From contig NC_079217.1 of assembly GCF_029633865.1 (NCBI RefSeq), positions 53,499,979 to 53,563,978 of the forward strand: a stretch of 64,000 nt of DNA, read 5' to 3'. This document shows positions 24,413-36,445 of this stretch, in pieces. Source of the stretch: Lampris incognitus (lineage: Eukaryota > Chordata > Actinopteri > Lampriformes > Lampridae). Each line of letters starts with the position of its first letter. The first letter of the stretch is position 1. The notes below the pieces were generated by a model. It saw only the letters and a program-made list of their open reading frames with translations. It was not told the origin of the DNA and ran no database searches. The position numbers were made by a program, and so were the translations under genes.

Positions 24413-25790
24413 ATTTCTACCACTATACAACATTGTCATGGTGCAGTTAAATGCATATCTCACCACTCTATTGTAAGGACCAAGGAGGAAAAAGGAAGAA
24501 GAACCACTAGCCTGAGGATCCGAAGGAGAGTCGTCGCGCTGGAGGGATCAGCTTGGTTGCTTGATAAATGAGCTGGAGCCATAGAGGTTACAATCATACT
24601 TCAACTGTAGGGGATACTTTCCACTCTTAAATTGTAGCTCTTAATTTTGAACAACCCCTGATGAATTTTAACAATGCAATGACATAATTATACCAGTCCT
24701 TTCTTTTCTAGTTCCAGCTGCTGCATAAGTGATATTGCCAGTCATAACAATAATGTTTAATGTCAGATATATTTTGGGATTTTATACACTCTTAGCCAAT
24801 GATTGTGCAGCAGAAATGAGGAAAAGAAGAAACTACTTGTAGTCAGCATACTAAAAATGACCAGTCTAGGTTTTTCTAGTTTTATACTGTGATGCTAGTT
24901 AGCTAGTGTTTCCTTCCAGTTGACGGCATTAAAATCTTGTCTTACTGACTTGCCAAGGGATAAAACTTGTCGTAGTGCCAAGATACTCCTTGAAAACTAA
25001 ACCCTGAGATCATGATTAAGTTTCTTCGTATATGTCATTGTGATGTAGCCTTCAAGCTAACCTCAATCAATCACTGTCATTCTACCAGACTATGTAGCAG
25101 CTGTTAACTCCGAGCTTTGTTTGCCTTAACCGGCTTGACAACCTTGGATTTCTCGGATAGCACCTCAAGACTGATCGTTGTTGTTTGTTAAACTGTGTAG
25201 TAGACATATGTTACGTGGCTCTTCAATAGACCCTTGCTGAATCATTGCATTGTGGAGACATCTCAATCTATTCTGGAAAAATATGGATGGAGGGATTGAC
25301 TGTTCTTGCTTAAATTCTAATACTGAAACAGCCTTTTGTGAAATAATAAGGGGTATGCCTTCACCATCTTCTACAACTGGACTGTGCAAACATCAAGGGT
25401 CAGAATGTGAAATATTTCTTCTTCATCAGTATTTAATTGTAAATAAGTTGATAACACAGTGTTCAGGAAAAGAAAAAAAAATAGCCCAGCAGTGTCCTAA
25501 GCCCAAAAAGTGTTAAATACTGCAAGGCTTAAATAAACTTGCGGATCAGAAGCTTACAATGAGGGATTAACTACAGCGAAACGTTTAAGTATTGCATGTG
25601 TTTACTGGGATCACCCGAGCTGCAGTCAGGTTTGACAGATGGGAGTTGAAACCCACATCTATTTGCGCGGAGCTCTTGATGTAGTCGCTTAGAGACAAAG
25701 GAGCTGTGAGGTGAATTGCTTTTATTTCAAAAAAAGGAATACATACATTTAACCCTGTAATTGTATTGTGTATAATAAATTATTTCTATG
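24413..25790 (+). other. fam124b: fam124b 3' UTR region
   Basis: Non-coding sequence after the fam124b stop. AATAAA-type signals occur in ttaaataaactt near 25530 and in aataaattatt near 25775; the second is followed by a GT-rich stretch. No other gene was recognised here. Confidence 0.5.
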
Positions 25791-26904
25791 GTCATGTGTT
25801 CTTGCATAGCAGAGGGGTCTCTTCAGCAGATCCACGTATTTCATCATCCTAGCTGTCTCGTTGTCATACCTTCATGAAGAATGTGGCCGAGGCCTCTGAC
25901 ATTTGCTCACCATAGAGGATTACTTACATCTGGTGTTCATTTTGGATCTCGATATTTGATCAAACTAACAAATGTGATGATAGATGATACGAAGGACCAA
26001 CTAACCACGAGGCTGTGGTGTCCAGAGTATTGTGTGAGATGCAGATGGGTTAACAGCTGTCTTTTTACTCTGTCTTAATTATAAGGGCTAACGGGTTAAA
26101 TTCAGGCAGTCAGTGGACATCATCTAAGTTACCTAGGCACTATTTTCTCCCTCCAGCTGTATCCAGACCGCTAACCAAAACTGAATTAGGGGTTGTCTTA
26201 TATACTTATACTGAGAAAGATTGGTGGAGGAAAAAAACTGAGAAAGATTGGTGGGGAGGAAAAACTGTCAGGTGCTGCTTTGTGATCACCATGTGATGGC
26301 AGTATTGCTCAGAAGACGTGGACCTCAGTTGTCAGGGGATACAGCACACCAACACGAGCCAAAATTAGCAGTATTTATTAATGTTGTATCAGAAATACTT
26401 TTCAGTCGTTGAAGAAATCTAAGACAAATACAATTTCCACCTTGTTATCCGCGTGCAAATATTGAGGAGATATCACAACAGAGTCAAGTCAACAAAACAC
26501 ATCATGTTGACTGAGAAGGCCCGTCTGGGCCTTATTCCAGCTGTGGTCGAACAGCTGAGAACACCGGTGTTATTGTTTCCGGCACAAGCTAAAGCAGTTT
26601 TTGGTCTGCTGACTGAAGTGTTTTTACAGGCCAGTGCAGGTCTCAGCTGAAATGTTGGGGCCTATCGTTGCATATTCATAAAGCCTTTGCATTGAGTATT
26701 TGCTTCCGCAGCTACAAATCAGGAACCAATACCACCGGCCAGCTTTCCTGGTGGCTTTTATATGAGAAGAGTGATAGTCTGGGTTATCAAAGCAGGGTCA
26801 AAATCCAGCACTCCACCCGCCTTTGAACCCGTTTTTATGTTACAGTACATATCAACAAATATTTAATTGCACTTTGCCTAAAGCTCACAGGCTCAACCTG
26901 TAGG
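25791..26904. other. Intergenic space between convergent fam124b and mmp28
   Basis: The gap between two genes that point at each other. TTTATT at 26374-26379 is AATAAA on the - strand and is a candidate mmp28 poly(A) signal. Open frames here are short and match nothing I know. Confidence 0.4.
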
Positions 26905-27454
26905 TCAAAGAATGATATTGCTTATGGGAGAGTTCCTGCAACCAGTCCAGCTCAGATCTTGGGCCCAATGGCCTTCTCTTGTGACCCGCACCTTAACTGG
27001 GTCAAATCTCCAGAACCGCTGCTCCCTGAACAGGTAGAGGCAGCCGTCTGGACGGGTCAGCGCCCCGTTTGTCCCCTGTGGCACACCACTCCAGTCTGTC
27101 AGCTTTCGGGGGTAGTAGGGCTCCGAGTGCAGCGTTCTGAGGTTCAGGACAGAGTAGCGGGAGCCCTTGAGGAGGACCATGTGGCCGAGAGGGGCGTAAT
27201 AGAAAGCACAGTCGGGATGCTGGGGGAGCCCCAGCTCACTGCTCCTCCGGGGGAACCCTGGGTCCAGCAGGCTGCCAGAGTAGCGCCACAGCCGCTTACC
27301 TAGACAACCCAGATGCCAATATTGAAAATATAAGTCACAGATTCCAGAAGGTGACAATTGTAAATTTTACAGCAATGATTTACATGAAGCACATCATATT
27401 TCAACTGTAATGGACTGGTGCCCCATCCAAGGGGTTATCATTGCGCCCAGTGCA

Positions 27455-27523
<69 letters not shown>

Positions 27524-28697
27524 TGTTTCGGTCACAAGACCTTCCTCGCGGCATGGCATACTGAATCTTCTCACTGAAGCCCAGTGAGAAAATTTTGTCA
27601 AGTGGTAAGTTTCTTAATATTCAACTGATCAGTGAAGTTTTTGTCTGCATGACACTAAAATATACCCAACAACATTTTAATGACAACGCATTCAAAAAAA
27701 GAAAAAGGAAACTGTCCTTAAGCAAAAACAATCAAGTCCAGAACAACCCAAACACTGGGCGGGATGCTTATGTTTGTCTCTGATAGTCAGACCACAGTAT
27801 GGTCGAACCCCTCCCATTTTAAAGGCAGAAAGGGTCATCTCCAACGCCTGTTTCACCACCTTGAAAAAGTGAACCGTTGGAGCCAAAGAGGAGCTAAACA
27901 GCTGTTTTCCCTCTCTGAACGCTAAGATAGGACGGCGTAGAAAAGGGAACGCATTAAGAAAGTTATTAGTTTGTTTAGGGAGGGATTTATCTATTAAATC
28001 AAGTATGAGAATGTCACTATTTGTCTGTCCTTTTTCAGAGATATAGCCCTGTGATGGCCTGGCGGCCTGTCCAGGGTGTCTCCCCGCCTGCCGGCTGCCG
28101 CCCAGTGACTGCTGGGATAGGCTCCAGCATCCCCGCCACCCTGAGAGCAGGGTAAGCGGTTTGGATAATGGATGGAGTGGATTGTTTTACATCTAGTGGA
28201 TTTAAGTGAAACCAGGTTTTAAGTTGTTGAGGAAATGTTTGGCCGTAAACAGGAAGTCTTTTAAATGGCATCTACTCCTAAGAAAGTCGTCGGCCTGCAG
28301 TAAAAGAATGGCACTAAGTAATAAATTCAAATTTTTTTTGGAATTTTTGTATTTAAGGAGCTGGAAAAGTAAAAGCAATGCCTAAACTGCCGCTTTACTT
28401 CCTAATACACTGATTCCTTATTGGTCTGTAACCGACACAGAGCTTTTTCCGAGCTGGGTGATGTCTGAGAGAGCGCTGCAAGCATCGAGGAGGCGAGGGA
28501 ACGCCTGGGTGGTACCTTTAAAAAAGTACCACTTGGAGTCCTGCGGTGAGAAGGCTGCGGCCTCGATGGCTGGGGGGAGGTGTGACCAGCGCTGACGGAG
28601 AGGGAGCGGCACACTCACGTTCCCCTCAGCCGACACCGTCCAGTACATGCTGCCACGGAACACCAGCACCGTCTCATTCTGGTCTGGACACACGCAC

Positions 28698-28739
<42 letters not shown>

Positions 28740-31700
28740 CCATCCATTACAATACTTCTGATGCTTCGAAGGGTCAAACCCTACTGAAGGTTTATTTCTT
28801 GGGTTTTTACAGTTGCTGTAGCTACGTTCTGCCACAAGGGGCGATGTTGCTAGCTGCATGCTGCGTGTTCCGGCCGGACCGTGGCCAGCGTGTCGTTGCA
28901 GGCGGACCTTACCCACGGTGATGGCGTCAAAGATGCCCTGGCAGTACTCGGGCCGGGACGTGTCGTTATCCCCCACGGAGGCGGCTGTTTGCTCCCATTC
29001 CTGCAGCGCAGAGCGGAACACCTGGCCGGCCAGCCGCACCGGCCGCCCCCCCGCCGGCTTACCTGAGGGCAACAAGGCTCGCAAGTTCACATACTGCTTC
29101 AGGAGGAGGAAGACGAAGAAGAAGAAGAAGAAGCTTAGTGGTGTAAACTAGTAATAAGACAAGTTAGCCCCTAGTTAACGGGTCTGACCCTTTAGCCGAG
29201 CGGTTAGTGACGTCCCCTTGTGGTGCAGTACACCTCGTATCGAATCCCGCACCGGGCAAGAAAATAACCGGTTACATTGGTGGCAGCGGTGGGATACGGA
29301 AGTGTGCAGATCCTCAGAAGTCTCTTGGGGGCGCGGGAATAACAAAGCGCGAGGGCGCGCTTCCGGGGAGGGTGACGACTGTAAACTATCAATAAGACAC
29401 GTTAGTCCCCAGCTAATGGGTATCAAATCCCGCACCGGGCAAGAAAATAACCGGTTACAGTGGGAATAATAATAATAATATGTACATAGCAGTTTTCTAA
29501 AAAATTTTTTACAAATTGCTCTACAAAGACATACAACCAGACAAGGCAAAAGTAAGCGTAAGACCAAATAAGTAAGAGTAAAAAAAAAAACAGTATAAAT
29601 AAATTAAAACAAATATCAAACATTTGTAAATGCTTTCATAAAAAGAAAAGTTTCAACTCAGTTTTATTTACAAATTCGCTTCAGGGGGCTTTACAGCAAC
29701 ATCGGATAAAAACCAAAAAAAAACCTTTTAAGAGGGGGAAACAATGGGCGGAAAGCTTAGGGGGAGCAACAGAGAAGGGGTCTCTCTCCCAAGACAGACA
29801 GACGTGTAATGGATGTTGTTTACACAATGTACACAATACAACATTGAAAGAGGATAACAGAATTATAAGGGAGTTGTAAACTATATGAAGACTGGTGAGG
29901 AGGAGGCCAAGCAGTGTAGAGACGCCGCTTGAACAGCCCAGGACCTGAGCCGCGCAACCACCGTCACCATGTAAACAAAACAAACAAGTGTAAACTACTA
30001 ATAAGACCCGTTAGTCCCTAGCTAACGGGTCTGACCCTTTAGCCGAGCGGTTAGTGACGTCGCCTTGTGGTGCAGTACACCTCATATCGAATCCCGCACC
30101 GGGCAAGAAAATAACCGGTTACACTAACAAAAAACACGTTAGTCACACGTCTGAGTGTGAGAAGGACGTAACACTGACACAGGACACGCCGCGAACTCAC
30201 GATTGCAGCGCCCAAAAAGGAAGCTCCGAGGGCGGCCTGACGGGACGCGGAGGCAGGGCAGGCTAAGCTAACTGCTAGCCCGTGCAGACTGGCAATTCCT
30301 CGCCTGGCGTTGACTGTGTTTTAGTGTCGTCGTGCGGGGAGGTGTGTTGATGAGGGTGTCTGGCTGGGAGAGCTGGCGTTGGATCTGCTGAGGGAGCCTG
30401 GTCTGCTGTATCCGGTGGGCCAAGGGACCACGGCCCTGACCGGAGCTGCACCCGAAGAGGAAGCAACGAGGGCGGGCGGTGCGCCCTCGACAGCGCGGCA
30501 GGCTAAGCTAACTGCTAGCCCACGCAGACCAGCAGTTCCCACAGTCATCCCGGCTGGCTGGCGTTCGCTCTCTGGACAGTGATTTATTTTTTGGACTGTG
30601 TTGCACTGAGTTAACTGTTTGTGTGTTGTTGTTTGTTTTGTTGTTGTTTTTTTTATTTGTTCTCTCTGTTTTTGGTGATGTCGTTTTTTGGAGGTTTTTG
30701 ATGTGTGTTTTAATCTTTCACTGCTGTGGGCTGGGTGAAACGAAATTTCGTTTCTTTTGTGTACGCAAGTATATTATAAGGTGCATGGATATGTGACACG
30801 TTGGTCCTTGCCTAACGGGTCGGACCCTTTAGTCGACTGGTTAACGTTGTTGCTTGCGGAGCGGTAAACACGGGTTCGCGTCCCGGCTGTGGCGGTTCCC
30901 GGACTGCTCCACGAATTTGCTACATTGGTGTCAGAAGTGGGATGGTGAGACCATGAGGTCATCGGAAGCGCGTGCGCCCAGAGGCGTGAGGGCGCTGATA
31001 TGCTGAAGGGAGGGTGGTAGTGTAACGTGCATGGATAAGTAGACACGTTGGTCCTCGACTAACGGGTCGGACCCTTTAGTCGACTGGTTAACGTTGTCGC
31101 TGGCGGAGCGGTAGACACGGGTTCGCGTCCCGGCTGTGGCGACGGTCTCTCAGACTGCCCCCCGAATTCGCTACAATATGAAAAAAACAAAAGTAAATTG
31201 TTCCTGATTGAATTATATGGATTTATAAAATATATAATAAGAAAATGTGATGAGGGGGGTGCCAAGCAGTATCCTGGTGGCGACCACTATCACCATGGAA
31301 ATTGGTGGTCTTAAATTTTTGCTTCTATGTAACTATAACATTGACAAAATTCCCCTCAAACTTTCTTCGTTCCACAAACAAATGTTACTGGCATGGTGTC
31401 TAATTTACAAACACAACTTTTCTCCTCACAAGTTTTTTATTTGGAATAATAGATATTTGCTGTATAAAAACAAATCTATCTTTTTCAAACAGTGGTTTGA
31501 CAACAATATTCTTTTGATTAGTCAGTTGTTTAACCAACATGGGCAACTTTACAATTATGTTGAATTCATTCAACATTATAGATTCCCTGTTACACCTAAA
31601 GAATTTTCTATTGTTTTTGATGCTGTTCCCTCTGGTATTGTTTCAATTTTCAAAGGTGTTAATGTGAATGTTAATCTCCCTATATCAGTAGATGTAACTG

Positions 31701-34700
31701 AAACAACTGCTGGGAAAGCATGCTTTTCATGGAACACCAAGAACAAAAACAAGATTATTCGTCAAATGTTTCAACAAGATATTATTAGCTCACCCTCTGC
31801 CTTATCTTATTGGTCTGCCTTTGTTGGTGAAAAAATTGTTTGGGAAAAAATTTGGCTTTTACCTCATAAGTTCCTCTTGACTAATAAAGTAAAAGACATA
31901 TCTTTCAAAATTATTCATAGATTCTATCCAACTAATAATTATTTGCAGAGACTTAAGAAGGACATTGATGTGAGTTGTTCTCTTTGTGGTTTGTTTAATT
32001 GGTTCATTTATTTTGGTCTTGCCCACACACTAAACAACTGTGGAGTAGGTTGTCTCGTTTGATTATTGATCATATTTACCCTCATTTCACCCAGAGTTGG
32101 AAAAATGTATTGTTTGGATATACTGAATTTGATAGGAACCTCGATTCTCAGTTTTATTTAATCAATTTGCCAATTATCTTAACAAAATTTTATATTCAGA
32201 GATCTAAATTCTCTAGCAAGAAACCTAATTTTCCTGAGCTGTCTGCGTATATCAAACAATATATTTCATCAATATCTGATAGTGAAAATAAAAAAGCTGT
32301 AAAAACATATAAGCACTTTATGATTTACAAAATATTTAGTTAAATATGTAATTTATTTGTTTTACTTTATACAACCCCCTGGCATATTTATGTTAATGTT
32401 TATGATAATATATGTGTTAATGTTTTATACATTTGATAATGTGACTATTGTTGATTGACATTGTTGTATACTATTTTTGTACACTTTTGTTAATAAAGTT
32501 CTTTAAAAAAAACTATCACCATGGAGACTTGGGAGGAGGACAGACAACACGTGCGCACGGGGGAGACTCACACCACACCATTCACATACACAGAAGAAGA
32601 AAAAGGAGAAGACGTAATTAAGCGAGAGAGAAAAGACGTGAGAGAAGAGAACAGTTTGCAATAGTCATAACCTATACGCTATATGTAATCTGGTCGGCAG
32701 AACAGTGGTTGGTAAATTCACTGAGACAGAAACCGACCCGCCATGCAGTACAGGTTGTGAAGCACTCAACTTAAAGACAACTAATTGGTAGGTTAAGGCA
32801 GAAAGATGAGTTTTAAGTTTGGATTTAAAGGACTCAACAGACTCTTATTGTCTGACAGCAGCAGGCCGAAGAAGAAGAAGAAGAAGATGATGATGATGAT
32901 GATGATGCAGCGGCAGCACTGCTTCAATCTCCCATGATTCACTTGTTCATCTTGTACAGACTTGGTAGGCGGGTAAATGTCACATTTGTAGAAAATGTAG
33001 GTAGAGCTGCTGTAGTTTTGACCACATGCAGCATTTAAACGATGCTTTCCGGGAAGTGGCCGGCTTGGTGTTTACACACCGGGAGATACCGTACCGCACA
33101 GGAAGTGAAGACCGCACTCAGAGATACCATACATGTAAATCCTCACTTGTAGTGCTAAAAAAATACGAATCCATTTTCATTTGGGGGCCTGTTTTCCCCC
33201 TCGTTAACTCGCACATTCCCCGGCCCTCGAATCAAAGTAACGATGTGAACTGTAAATGCAAAGCAAGGGAGCTGCTCGGCGTTATGAATAGTTTGTGTGT
33301 CGTGATGGTGCACGAGACGTCATTATGGCCATTTTGTTTGCAAGGCGCTGAACAAACATTTGTCTAAGAGGAGGATAAAATCAGCGCTCCCCAGGAAACA
33401 AAGGCAGACGGGAGGGGAACTGGATGTACAGCTGGCCTGGAGGATACACCACAGCCATACTATAGGCTTGGGTCCAGCTGCTCGGCCGTGGAAACACATT
33501 TCATGAAGCTCCCGGTGAACACTTGTTGTGCTGACACTGCTTCCAGGGGCAGTGTGGCGCTCAGCAGTGAGTGTTGCAACGGAGGGAGACCATTTTTACA
33601 CACTTCATTACTCGCTGGTCCCATTCTGTGGTCTTATGTGTCCTACTGTTTCACGGCTGAGCTGTTGTTGCTCCGAGATGTTTCTGCTTCACAGTAACAG
33701 TTGACCGGGGCAGATCTAGCATGGCAGAAATTTGATGAACTGACTTGTTAGAAAGGTGGCACCCTATGACGGAGCCACGCTGAAAGTCACTGAGCTCTTC
33801 ATTACGACACATTCTGCTGCCAGTGTTTGTCTATAGACGCCGAATGGCTGTATGCTTGATTTTGTGCATCTACCAACAAATGGGTGTGGCTGAAATAGCC
33901 AAATCCACTCATTAAAAGGGGTGTCCATATACTTGTGGCCATATTTGACTCATTAGTTCATTAATGAATTCATGATTCATTACGGTTGTTTCAGACATCT
34001 GCTTCTCATCAGGTCACAGTGACATTACCAAGCACCTGGGAGAGTTCACACACACACACACACTCACACAAGGCACTTCTCCTAACAGCTGGGACACTTG
34101 TCCATGATTATTTCTGGTATCGCTTAAAGTGTAAGTGGGAACAGCTGAAGTCTCCTGGCATGACCAACTAGGTGAAAATCAGGCCGACAACCACTCTATT
34201 CTGCCAGATGACTGCATCACAAGATGACCGGTTATAACAGATTATGACAGACACAACCTTCCTGGATATCCTAACTAAAAAAACAATAATAACTCTTTAT
34301 GTCATAATACAGCACTGCCCTGCTTTCTGTATCAGTGAACCTGTGGTTATCTTTATAGTTTGATTCACAAGCATTTCCACCCCTAAAACACATAAAAACT
34401 CAGCGTAACGTGATAAAGTGGTCAAACATGAAAGCTTTCTTACCTATGAGTACTACTTACGACCTCTGATTACTGGTTTTAGATATTACTGGCTAATTTC
34501 CCTGTGATTTAATTGGGGTAGTTTTTTTAGGACCGTTGTTCCCTTCAAAAGAATAAAATTGGGAGGATGAGGAGGCGTGCTAAAATGTCCCCCCCCCTTT
34601 TTCTCCCCAACTGTATCCTGCCAATTACCCTACTCTTACGAGCTGTCCCGGTCACTGCTCCACCCCCTCTGCCGATCGGGGGGGGGGGGCTGCAAACTAC

Positions 34701-36353
34701 CACATACTTCCTCTGATACATGTGGAGTCGCCAGCTGCTTCTTTTCACCTGACAGTGAGGAGTTTCACCAGGGGGACGCGGCGCGTGGGAGGATCATGCT
34801 ACCCCCCCCCCCCATTCCAGTGAGCCCCATTTGACTACACGTTATTGCCTTGTAGTCAACACAACGCTATCCTTAAGCGGTTTGGATAATGGGTGGATGG
34901 ATATATGCATCTATATAACGGGTGAATGACAAAGGCCCTACCTAAGGCAACAGGTTTGGGAAATGGGGCTTTAACAGCATTTCCATGGGGAGAGCAGATG
35001 TTGTCCTTCAGATACAAAGCAAACAGAAAGGCATCTGGACTTGACCTGCCTGCAAAAGTCTGCTGAATTATCCAGGTTTCTGCATGATTAACGCCATTGG
35101 ACCTGGTTGAGGAGGAGAACGGGGGGGGGGGGGGGGGGGTCACATTTTCGCCGCTCTGTTTGCAACACATTGTGCATGAAAGGTTTGGTGTTTAAGCGAG
35201 TGAAGACTTGGATGTGATGAGGGGGCACCAAGTAGGGCTGACTGTACAAGCCAAGGCGAGGAGGCCAAGCAGGATGAGAAACCAGACGGTTTAAAAGAGA
35301 GTTTGTTACGAAACCCTTGCAGCAAGATGAGTTTCAGTGTGAAGTCAGAGAACAGAACGTAACTGATGAGAGGCCTCTCCTCAGCCGCACATGTGGGAAC
35401 CTGTCCTACACATGCCGTGAGGGGACAGCACGCTCACACTTATCACAAATGTGCTTGTGTTTGCGCAGTTGAGTCCTGTGTTGAGATGGAAGACAATCAG
35501 GTCACCGAGTCTGCGCACATGAATGTGGTGTGGTGTGGTGTGGTGTGGTTGGGTGTGGTGTGGTGTGGTGTGGTGTGGTGTGGTGTGGTGTGTGTGGGGG
35601 GGTCTTGTCAAGCAGAGATAGCATGTTAACTGAACTTAGATGACCTCTGCTGCCCATCTTGTTTAAACTTCTGTCTCTGTCTGTCCTGGATCTGTGGCCC
35701 CAGAACAGCAGGGAACAGACTCTTCATATCCTTTATTTATTACTGCAATTATGTTTTTTCATGTATACCAGTAGCATCTAAGGACCCTCATGATTAAAAT
35801 GTATTAAAAGAATTTTCATAGTCCACAAAAGGCAAAAGTTATGTCTTATAAGGGCCTTATTACCTATGAACTAATGCTTATTATAGTCTTATCAATGGAT
35901 AACAATGTCAATAAGCACTTTGCAGGGACCTACAAGGGCCACATTACATATCAGCTACATGCGCTTAATGTAAAGCGCTCCTGAAAAAATAATCCTTGCC
36001 AGTACAAGTGAGCAGGTTAAGTTTTCATTTTGTATGCAGATTGGATTTACAACCTCAGACGAGTGTGGAAAGGTAGGTTTTGCACATTTCGCATGCGTCA
36101 CCTAGTGGCCGAAAACGTGTTTATTACGCTATCATTAACACTTCGTAGCACGGTCGCCTCACAGCAAGAATGTCCTGGGTTCAAGCCCGGGGTAGTCCAA
36201 CCTTGGTGGGTCGTCCCGGGTCGTCCTCTGTGTGGAGTTTGCATGTTGTCCCCGTGTCTGCGTGGGTTTCCTCCGGGGGCTCCGGTTTCCTTCCACAGTC
36301 CAAAGACACGTAGGTCAGGCAGATCGGCCGTACTAAATGGTCCCTAGGTGTGA

Positions 36354-36445
<92 letters not shown>

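Noticed and set aside
24199-24423. - strand frame opposite the last fam124b exon
   Set aside because: Shadow of the coding exon.
30321-30548. GC-rich frames around 30.3-30.6 kb
   Set aside because: Short, no recognisable domain, and located in a duplicated repeat-like block.
29142-31175. Genuine tRNA genes
   Set aside because: The A and B boxes are real, but the sequence lies in repeated LTRs with TG...CA ends and does not fold by eye into a full cloverleaf with matched acceptor stem.
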